A stretch of DNA of 64,000 bases from Paracentrotus lividus (taxonomy: Eukaryota > Echinodermata > Echinoidea > Camarodonta > Echinidae). A model generated the notes under the pieces. It made no database searches, had not been told where the DNA came from, and saw nothing but the letters and a program-made list of their open reading frames with translations. Positions 55,068-64,000 of the stretch are shown here, piece by piece. Location: the NCBI GenBank assembly GCA_940671915.1, contig CALNVZ010003433.1:30156654-30220653 (forward strand), read 5' to 3'. Position 1 is the stretch's first letter. The number at the start of each line of letters is the position of its first letter. Made by a program: the position numbers and the translations under genes.

Positions 55068-56983
55068 TTAAGTGATATCAGTGTATTGTTTAAAAATTAA
55101 ACCCATGTAAGCAACATCAACAAATGAGTGACCTGAAATTCGTTACTCTTTTTTCTTTCTTTTTTTTCACTTCACCGTCTGCAATTTTAACTAAAATACA
55201 GGCCCAGGTTTGGGTGATTACAATCCAAAAGATACCCTGTTACTTACATCATTATTTGCAAAATCCTTCAATTTATGGCTGTTTTTTTTTTCATCTTTCA
55301 GAAGATAAAACAATCAAATTCCACAATCTATTATAAAATCAAGCCTCCATAAAGTCACTGAATCCATTTAAAGAGTGTCTTTTCTTCTAGTTCACAACTT
55401 TGGCTGATAATAGTGAAAAGGGAGCAACTTCCATACAGGGCCTTTTGCTCTTAATTATAGAGCATTGGAATTGGTAATTATTTTCTGATAATAAATGTCA
55501 CATAGCTTTGAGTAAAATGGCATTAGAATTCAATAACTAATGTTTTGACCAAATTCAACTCAACTCCATGAATACAACAATACTAATTTATTTGCCTTTA
55601 TTGAACATAAAAGATTCTATTTCAGCCTGCATCCAACATTAACATTATACCAACAGAATATCAAACAGAATCATTTGGAACTGTGTATTTTTGTGAACTT
55701 TCAAGTTTCTGCCAATTTTAAACTGCTCCTTCAAGTACAAATACTTTTGCAGAACTAAATAAAGAAATATGGAAACAGCTTTCAAATGATCACTTATTTA
55801 ACAATAATGCATCCTTGCCATGATAATCAGTACACTTATATCATCTTTATGCAAATAGATATGAATATTCATAAACTATTTCTATTTCTAATCTGAATAC
55901 ATTTATATCTCATTAACTCCCTTTCTTTTCTTTCTATTTTCTCAACATGAAGAGGTAGACATGAAAAACTTAGAAAACATTCAAATTTATTGCAGAAATT
56001 TCTCCCTTGCTTACAAAGAGCACACAATGCTAACTAAGCCCGACTAAGATTAATACTAAAATGTGAAATGTCTCCCTCTAGTGATCATTTCATTTTATGA
56101 TAAGCATGTTTAATCCAGTTGATACTACCAGCTCTTACATTCTGAAATAAATAATATGGTAGCATATTTGTGATAGTGTTATATTCGTTTTACCATGTTT
56201 GCAAAACATATTGCAGGTTTACCCTATGATTTCAGCCTCTTATACTAGTAATCCATTTCAGATTTTTTTATCAGCCTTTAAAAATATATACTCACTTTTA
56301 TATCAATTTGAATAGGAGGAAATAGAGAGTACTTTCAGGCGAACAATGTGACTTGAGCCTGCTTTGAAAAAAAAAATCAGATATTCCTCGAGCAAGAACA
56401 GTTTCTAAAAAAAAACTCTGTGATAGCAAAGAAGAAAATTTATAGCCCTGCCCGTTTTGCAAACTGCACTTAGCCTGAAGATAGGACAGAAACCCTTTTG
56501 CACACAGCACACTATACAAATAAATAAAAGCAACCCTGTTGAAGAATATGTTTTAAAAGAGTCACATGTAAATAGAAAAATCATGTTTCAGGTTATGTTT
56601 TCTCTCCAGATGACTAAATGCAATTGTTCATCAAGACAACCAACAACCAACCGCATCAAACACATCTCTTTACAATGGTAGAACTTTCTTGATGTGATTG
56701 TTAGAATATGAAAGCGGCCCTGAGCAGCTTCCAGGATACGTTTATTAGATTTGGAATTTACTGGAATGGGCCGATGGCTCCTAGATGGTGATGCGGTCAT
56801 GGGCGTGGTCATATGGCATGCTCCGCCCCATATAAGCTAGGAAAAGAGGAAAGCTCACACACTTGCTCTTCCATGTTAGCTAAGTCGAGTGATCAGCTGA
56901 GCTCTTTGGTAAGGAGATGGGCGGATACCAATGCCCCGCCCTATTCTCTCAAGTCAAGTGCCCCGCCTGAAATCAAACCATGA

Positions 56984-57327
56984 CTACGCCTTGTACTCAG
57001 ACTTTGGTGTTAGAGATCCCTGGTTGGGATGCACTGCCCCCGGTCCTCCTCCAGGTGCCCCGCCCACATTTCCACCAGCTCCACCCATTTCATCCTGCCA
57101 CTTGTCCTGGCTCCGCCTCCTGGCATTCATGAAGAAGTTGCTGACGGTGCTAAGCTCAAGACCAAGTTGCTGGGCAATGGTGATCTGCATCTCTTTTGAA
57201 GGGCGCTTGTTCTCCTTGAAGATGGCATGAAGGGTGCGGCGCTGGAGATCAGTGAAGACCAATCGCGGTTTCTTGATGTGACTGTTCTGGGAGGGACTCT
57301 TGGCATCATCCTCTTTCTTCTTGCAGG
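56984..57327 (-). CDS. onecut: Onecut (HNF6-type) last coding exon: homeodomain and C-terminus
   Basis: Onecut proteins are nuclear transcription factors with one cut domain and a divergent homeodomain; in sea urchins the gene (hnf6) is known from the ciliary band. The exon starts after acceptor TTGCTATACAG with (A)CKKKEDDAK, the equivalent of LAACKRKEQE just after the cut domain, in the same junction position as in vertebrates. The homeodomain runs from KKPRLVFTDLQRRTLHAIFK to LSTVSNFFMNARRRS, with the family's Phe48-Met50 dyad (FFMN). A 46-residue Gly/Pro-rich tail ends PKSEYKA and TAG. Position after RRRS is Gln where vertebrates have Leu. The cut domain and N-terminus must lie right of the window. 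Donor/phase: acceptor in phase 1. Confidence 0.95.
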
Positions 57328-59354
57328 CTGTATAGCAAAGATAAAAATGAAAAAAGAAATATCATAAGTACTGAATCACATCAAAGAAAACTATGACATA
57401 GCTCTACTTTTAGTTTAAAACTGATTTGGGCACATATAAATCAAGCAAAATATTGGCTTAAAAGTTGTAAATTAAACTTTGAAGATGAAAAGAAACTTGA
57501 TTAAATGTATATACACCAAACAATGAAAGGCTGCTACGTAGACATCACTTCCTTCATTGAACCAATTGGCACAAAAGAAAATAAATCAAAGTTAAATACG
57601 TTGATGGTGAAAATCATTTCGTCAAACAACAAATATCCTGCATTGCATATTACAATGACAATAGAAACCCTTGACAACACCATATAAATCATAACTATCC
57701 ATCATATAGATCATATTTATTCAGCAACATCTTTTGTAAATAGAGGGAGCTGTGAAAGATAGGTCCACTGGAGTCACACGATGAGAGAAACAGAAAGCAA
57801 TGGGGTTCAAATCAGATCAGAACGAGGATAAGGAAACAATAGGGGACAGAAACAAAACTTCTGCAAACAATCGCTGGATGAAAAGAGAAGAAGAATGACA
57901 AAGAAATGGGAACATGGGAAAGAGAGAGGCTAGAGGTATCCATGATCTACAGTTTTCCCACCATCTTTCATTTATTCTTTTCCCGTTTGTAGTCATCTCC
58001 AATTCAAATTTCTCTCTCTCTCTCTTTTTTTTCCTTTTTTTTTTTTTTCTAGATCTCATTCTGGTTTCCATTTCCCACTGACCAAGTCTTCATATAGACA
58101 CAATATAAATCCCCTCTTCAAAAAAAAAAAATGTTTGTATTCAACTTGAATTGTTTGCAGGCTTGCAGTTTTTCAAAAGCAAGATACTTCTGGAGTCCGC
58201 AAAACTGGAAACAAAAGACCATGGGAATCAAGCAGATGATTGTCTTGTTTTCCAGACAGAGAGACATTGGTGTCCACAAATGGAATATAATGAAGTTGTG
58301 ATTATACAATGAGGGTGTTGTTATTGCTCAAGGACATATATAATATGTATTGAGGGTGGAACGATATATGCAATATCATAAATAATACAATATTTACCCA
58401 GGTTAGCCACTTATACCATATAATTTGCATATACTCAACATACTACATAATCTCATTTATATATGCTCAACTCTTTATATTACATTCATTTTATTTCTGT
58501 CAACTATTATTCTCAATCCAATATGAATTCTACCTTGTTCTGACCATGGACATATTTTCTTTCTCACCCCCCCCCCTTTTTTTTTGTGGGGGGGGGGTTG
58601 CCATACTCTAATAATGAAAGTAACTACTCATCTTGTTTATTGTCAAACTTAGCTCGTAATGCTCTTGATCCCTTCACTAATCCTCTAAATCTTGTTCCTT
58701 CTTCTCAATGGGGGCAGGGGATCTATCTCTGGGGGTTATGGGCTGGTACCAGATGGTCAATCAATGGATTCAAAGGGGGTAATTTTGCCCCCATTGTCAT
58801 CAGACAGGGTGATGTGTGCTAGTCAAGTTGAACTGGTTTCTATTTACTCCAATTTGCAAAACATGTAATACAATTTGCTGTAAGCTTTCAAGACCTTTTA
58901 AAGCTGTGTGTCTGTCACATTCCCATGCTTAAGGATGGTTTAAGGAGGATTAAGAGAGAGAAATTGAAAGTATCCTACAAGTTAAGTTAACTACCACTCT
59001 TAATCTGAAGGCAAGTCCAAGGAATATTTGAAATCAAACTTGTTTTGTAAAAAGCATAGTTGGCTCAACTGGTGGTTTTGGGGTGCATTGTGACCTCAAC
59101 AAAAACATACTTTTTCTTCTTCTCTCAAAATCATGATTGTGAATAGTCTCTCCTTCTCTTGTACCCTTCCAAATAAAAGTGCAATAATTAAAGCTTTCTT
59201 CATGTCTCTCCCTGTTTGTCTCTTTCTGCCTCTCTCTTTGCCATTTTACATTTTTCTTCTTTGTAGTTTTTAAAATTTTCTACATCTCTCAACTCTCTCT
59301 CTCTCTCTTTCATGTTACCTTTAAATTTATTTTTTATTAATCTGTTTACTAATT

Positions 59355-59400
<46 letters not shown>

Positions 59401-59837
59401 CTCAGCCTATGTCCCGCTTATGAGAACTACTCCGCCGCTGACATCTGTGTAAATTACTTTGCTCATAGTCAGCCGGTTATGCATGCCATTACCCTTCCAA
59501 AAACATATTGCAAATTTACATTCTCTACACTAAAGCCTGAACCTTCATCCAATGTATGCTACAGGCAAACAAATTATTGATCATAACAATCAATATTGTT
59601 CTTCTCTAATTAAAATACTTCTTTTTTCTCGTCAAGAGTAGGTATAATCTAATTAAACACGATGAGGCTTGAGATATTACAATTTCAGCAGTGGAAACCG
59701 TGCAGGGTTGTGGCTAGAGAGAGCAAGAGAATTCAATTTGAAAGAGAAACAATATTATTTGTTTTCCTTTCGTCATTAAAACGAGAAAGATATTCTTCCC
59801 TTCCTTTATCAATTTGCAGATTATCTCAAGCTTGATC
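57328..59837. other. Onecut intron, 3' portion: simple repeats only
   Basis: AT-rich intron with CT/T tracts (58013-58050), a C8-T-G run hairpin (58568-58598), and CT microsatellites at 59297-59308 and 59357-59395. I see no cut domain or other exon in it. A GC-richer, repeat-free patch at 59396-59480 could be a conserved element. Confidence 0.5.
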
Positions 59838-60006
59838 ATATCGTCTGTTGGGAGCCATAAGGGCGTTAATACATCTTATAGATGTTCCGTTGAGAGCCAT
59901 AAGGGCGCTATTACTGTACAAAGTCAATGGTAATAGCGCCCTTATGGCTCCAAACGGAACATCCTTGATCTGCAATAGCGCCCTTCTGGCTCCAAGCCGA
60001 CGATAT
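59838..60006. mobile_element. 169-bp foldback element, arms about 76 bp, motif in four copies
   Basis: The outer ends are ATATCGTC and GACGATAT. Each arm contains GGAGCCATAAGGGCG twice, so the hairpin carries four copies in ++-- order. The inner hairpin GATGTTCCGTT...GAGCCATAAGGGCGCTATTAC is almost perfectly paired around a 16-nt loop (TGTACAAAGTCAATGG region). Confidence 0.75.
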
Positions 60007-62837
60007 TCTATGCCCCGTCAGGACTAGATGGACACTGAATAATATCATTTCAATTACATTTGTCTCAATGACTGGAAATGGGCGCTTCCTGTACTTCAAA
60101 TAAATCTATGGGAATTAGAGAATTGTGTATCAAACTAGCTTACACCTTTATGCTTCAAGAGAACATTTCCTCAAGTAGGTTTCAAATAGAACTCTCATGG
60201 CAACACTTGTGTTAACTTTATAAAATGACAGAATAAAAAAAATACATATTTCAGCACCATCTACCATATCCTGCCCTTAATGAAGTGTCTTGTTCAAGTT
60301 GAACCCCAACCATTTCCATTTTTTTGTTCTCTTTTTGTCTTTTTTTTACCGAAAAAAAATGATACTCATCTGTGTTGGTTATAGGAAAGCCTAGATTGAA
60401 CCCCCTGAAGGGTTGGACGTGTAATCTAAGATTTCCAAGACAAATATTCACATATTTCACTCTTTTTTTTTGTCGCTGCGTAGGCTGCCATGATATTTGA
60501 AGAATATGGAGGCGATACAACGTGGACTAAAAACCTCTAGCCTCAGGCTCTTTTGGTTGGCGAGAAATCGAAAGCAAGCAGATTTATTGAATTAATGGAA
60601 GAAAAATGGATCTTGGTTCCAGTTTAATTGATTTTGTAATGTGTAACTGGTTTCCTATTCAAAACAACAAAAATAGTATTAGTGAAGAATTTGTTGCTTA
60701 CTTTGTTTCAGTGTTTAATTTCAACACACACCGTCTATGTGTTGACATATTTGTGGTTAATTTAGGTTTATTATTGGTATAGTTATTTTTTAAATTGTTA
60801 AGTGTTTAGTATTGTTTATTTTTGTGGTCCCACCTATAATAATTCATCTTTATACAAGAAAAATAGTTCAATTGACTACAGATTAGTGTGTAAGGTTTAA
60901 GACCAATCACACCATGTTTTTTTATACAGCTGTTTTCCATTCAAATAAAATAAATGAAAAGAGAGAGAAAAAAAACAACAAAAATTCCATTCCCGACCTA
61001 TCAAGAATATTCAATTTTTTAAAGGTGGTGTATAGTTTTGGGTGAAAGAAAAATTTATTTGGATTCACATTTAGATAAATTATGAAAGATTGAATCCATT
61101 AACAATAATAAAGCAAATTATAGTACTTTAAACCTTGTTTTAGTGTCTTTATTTCTTAATATAAGATAAAAAAGATAAGACGAGAACCCGTCTCAGGTTA
61201 GCGCTCACGTGGAAAACCAATGGGGATTCTCTTATGTGGGTGTTACACACAGATCTTCGCACTAATTCACGCCGTAACCTCCGGCGTGCAAACGTCTCAG
61301 CAGAGGTCCAAACGGCAGTTAAATTACGCTTCATTCAAACATTTGCAATGAAATTCATCGGAAATAACGAAAGGAATGTCACAAGATCTCTCACACATAT
61401 CTTTTCGTGCAATGTGAACAACATGTAACCACATTTGATCTGCTTTGTGCCTATTCCTTTTTTGTTACCAAAACTATACACCAGGTTTAAGCTGCGGCTC
61501 TTTTCAAGAAATACACTATTTTAACAAACAAAACAATTCCTTACAAAAACATACCAAACATGTGTTCCAAATATCTTTTGTGTGAGCCTTGCGTTCAAGA
61601 ATTCTTTAAAATCCTTGAAAAGAGTGAGAATTTTCACTTATTCTATCCACCAATTCTATTTAGCCTCTCAATATCATCGCCAATGGGAGGTAAATGTAAC
61701 AGACACCCTCTCTTCACAAAAGCAAATCTTATCTACCCCATCGCCTATTAGGCCCATTCAAAAGTACGAAGCAAATTTAGAGAATGTGTTTTCTGCCTCG
61801 AGATAGTAACGTGAATCCATGATCACTTCATGCTAAGGAGTGCCGAAACTGAGAAACTATTACTCACCGTCCGGCCAAAGACTCTTTTTTGTATTTTTGG
61901 CCCAGCTTGGAATTGTAAATGCTGAGTTCAATACGTTCGCCCTTTGTTGCAAGGGAAAGAGTTCAAAGGGTTTGCTTAAATTCTGTTTGATGAGAGCAAT
62001 AAGGACATACTTGCTAAATATTATGATTAATCTATTTAAGCAATAGTAATGGAAACCTTTCTATCTATCACATTGTATTGTATTGTATCCTATCTCAATA
62101 AACATGTATATCTCAGTAATGGTATTTAAGTTAAATATGTTATTTAACATTAAAATCTGTAGTTTTATTTGTCTCTGGTAAAAATTGAGTCTGGATCAGA
62201 CATCTGTTTTCCAAATTGCATATCTAGGGAATTCATTTTGTCAATAATATTATTAACAATATACATTTCTGAAATCCTGAATCCATGGTAAAATAAATCA
62301 ATGAACATGGGGATAAAATATATTTTCATGAAAAGTAAAATGACTACCTACAAAGTGACCATCTAATATGCACTCTGTATTATGTCCATTGATCTATTCA
62401 ACTTTGCTCCATTGCTATTTTACATCAAAACCCCAAATTGCAGGCGGCTACTCCCGAGCATCGCTTGCTTGAAATCTGGGAAATAATCCATTTTCATAGC
62501 AGCTGAAAAATGAAGTACTGCTCCCTGTGAGTATACAGGGTGTATTTAATTCAGTAATTGAATTGGTTTAAGTATACTGTATAGAGAGAAAGATAAGACG
62601 TTTCAGATGATATTTCCCCAGGGGTTTGATGGGTTAAGCTCGTTTTAAAATTTGATCATGGGGGGGGGGTGATCGGAACAGGACGAGTTCCATCTTGTGC
62701 TTTTCCTTTTCATGGCTTTCTTCGTTTTTATATTTGTTTATTTATTTATTTTATTGATCTATGCATTGTATATCTATTTTAGTAATTGTCACCTTCTCTA
62801 CCCCACAGTACCTGCTCCTATACCACCCCTCATTTCT

Positions 62838-62846
<9 letters not shown>
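60007..62846. other. Onecut intron, middle portion: no gene seen
   Basis: AT-rich, no exon recognised. A patch at 62465-62545 has TAATCC (62484-62489) and CAGCTG (62500-62505). A G run occurs at 62661-62670. Confidence 0.45.
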
Positions 62847-62888
<42 letters not shown>

Positions 62889-62997
62889 GTTTATTCCTTG
62901 TTTATACAGTCTCCATCTTTATTTTAACCTGTCCTTTTCTCTCGTCCTTTTCTCTTGTCCTGTCTCTCCTCCAATCTTTCTCTCTCTCTCTCTCTCC
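62847..62997. repeat. CT microsatellites
   Basis: Uninterrupted (CT)n at about 62848-62886 and a shorter run at 62979-62997. The Ser/Leu-rich open frames across them are artefacts. Confidence 0.9.
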
Positions 62998-63024
62998 TTC
63001 ATCCATCTCCTCCTCCCTAAGGAA

Positions 63025-63250
63025 GAGGCACTGTGTTTGCATAATCAATTAATGCACAATTAGGCTCCCGCTCCCAGCCATTGTAGGACATATGGCAGGC
63101 TAATCCCAAGGGGTCTCAGTGTAATAAATTATGCATGTTTGCAAAAGAGTGGATTGGGACCGAGACTAAGCCATCATTTGCTTAGCAATGATTCATAAAT
63201 CAATCAAATTTATGAAGTGAAGAGGGCTCAGGAACCAAATAACTCTGCAC
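63025..63250. promoter_or_regulatory. onecut: Candidate cis-regulatory module in Onecut intron
   Basis: A non-repetitive island between low-complexity tracts, with clustered homeodomain-type sites: TTTGCATAATCAATTAATGC at 63036-63055 (POU-like TTTGCAT plus two ATTA cores), CTAATCCC at 63100-63107 (Otx/bicoid-class TAATCC), ATAAATTATGCAT at 63124-63136, and AATCAATCAAA at 63198-63208, close to the Onecut consensus ATTGATT. Site density is suggestive, not proof. Confidence 0.35.
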
Positions 63251-63699
63251 AGGAGGATGGGGCTCAAATTTGAAGAACAAGTTATTTCTTCTTCCCTTGT
63301 TCTTTTCTTTCATGTATCTCTCCATCCAGTTATATTTTCTATCAAATGGTGTAATCCATATCTCTCTATCATCTCTCTCTTTTTCACTATCTTCTCCTCA
63401 TGTCCAATTTATGAATTGCCCATCACTTGCAGATCTCTTTAGCTCTTTATCTCTCTCAAATTGATTCTCTCCCTCATTTTTATTTGATTCATACATATTA
63501 ATTTCATTTATTTTTAATTTCATTTGACTCTTAACTTATTTGCTAATTTGATTCTAACTACAATTAAAATATTCAAAGTATTGAAAGCGTCCATTTACCA
63601 GAAAAAAGAATATGCTGACATACCAGTAAATGCATACATAATGTTTTACTTTATCATAATAGACCTTTTACCGATTTTCTCTATTCTTTGTCTTCCAAT

Positions 63700-64000
63700 G
63701 TGTTTTTCAATCACAAAAAAGGCCAAGGTGAATAGCTGTCCGTAAGGAGCTGAGAAGTCGATCGATTAATGACAAGTCTTCTTCGCATGTCCAACGAGTG
63801 GCTAAGAGTTTTCCTAGTGTAATGTGAGATGCCATTGAAAGCGGTTTGACACATAGCTGGAGTGGGCCGGCAGAACGCTTGCCACACCACCACCGGAAGA
63901 GCGGAGAGGGATGCGGGAGACGAGAGAGGGATGGGGGAAGAGATGGGAGCGTCTTGAGACTCATTGTCAGTCAAGCATGCAAGAGGGTGGATCTACGATG
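63700..64000. other. Non-repetitive, GC-richer intron end (possible regulatory sequence)
   Basis: Unique-looking sequence with ATCGATTAATGAC (63759-63771) and a GGGAGACGAGAGAGGG purine patch. Open frames on the minus strand show no cut domain. Function unknown. Confidence 0.3.

Larger units (their letters stand above)
51720..56983 (-). other. onecut: Probable long 3' UTR / 3' flank of Onecut
   Basis: 5.3 kb of AT-rich, unusually transposon-poor DNA following the Onecut stop. Two overlapping minus-strand AATAAA words (51777-51782 and 51785-51790) near its distal end are plausible poly(A) signals; nearer candidates also exist. The only clear insertion is a 251-bp MITE at 54817-55067. UTR status is inferred. 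Confidence 0.35.

Noticed and set aside
54816..55100. 94-codon ORF with Cys/Ala/His content
   Set aside because: It coincides with the Harbinger-like MITE; GC-rich hairpin arms lack stops by composition.
58586..58822. 78-codon ORF with Gly/Trp-rich end
   Set aside because: No family recognised, starts in a G homopolymer, no splice context.
63707..63974. Possible cut-domain exon of Onecut on the minus strand
   Set aside because: The translations lack any cut-domain motif (such as QRI..EL..Y.I.Q..FA); no acceptor/donor pair of the right phase.

Overview
The window looks like genomic DNA from a marine deuterostome invertebrate, most probably an echinoderm and plausibly a sea urchin. It is AT-rich, has short exons in long introns with canonical GT/AG sites, and is crowded with short inverted-repeat DNA transposons. 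It also holds a foldback element whose arms are tandem arrays, resembling the TU foldback elements described from sea urchins. The species is inferred, not proven.

Three real genes are recognisable. (1) Minus strand, 16650 down to 1397 and continuing off the left edge: NCAPD3, the HEAT-repeat subunit D3 of condensin II. Eight exons give the first 418 codons, all in phase. (2) Plus strand, 27753 to 46791: a BICRA/BICRAL (GLTSCR1/GLTSCR1L) homologue, the signature subunit of the non-canonical BAF remodeller. It has fourteen coding exons, a conserved MDDGRCLLDVI-type start and the GLTSCR1 domain near the C-terminus. Exon 3 (about 5.3 kb, Gln/Ser/Thr/Pro-rich) is full of frame shifts in its first 3.7 kb. 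(3) Minus strand, 57327 down to 56984: the last coding exon of a Onecut/HNF6 cut-homeodomain factor. The cut-domain exon lies beyond the right edge, so 57328-64000 is read as Onecut intron.

Layout: 1-16650 NCAPD3, with introns loaded by transposons (a three-level nest at 3818-6654, a 2 kb element at 8354-10311, a foldback element at 12998-15184). 16651-26761 is a divergent intergenic region of about 10 kb holding promoter-like CpG-rich patches, minisatellites, nested MITEs and tandem duplications. 26762-46791 is BICRA, with hAT-like and LINE insertions in introns. 46792-56983 lies between two convergent genes and probably carries both long 3' UTRs. 57328-64000 is Onecut intron with a palindromic foldback element, CT microsatellites and a candidate homeodomain-site cluster.

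Two genes act in general chromatin biology (condensin II, ncBAF) and one is a developmental transcription factor. I see no evidence that they form a functional unit. The most unusual material is the transposon landscape: several elements each carry an element-specific palindromic motif with a CGTGAC/CGTAAC-like core, iterated at roughly 170-210 bp.
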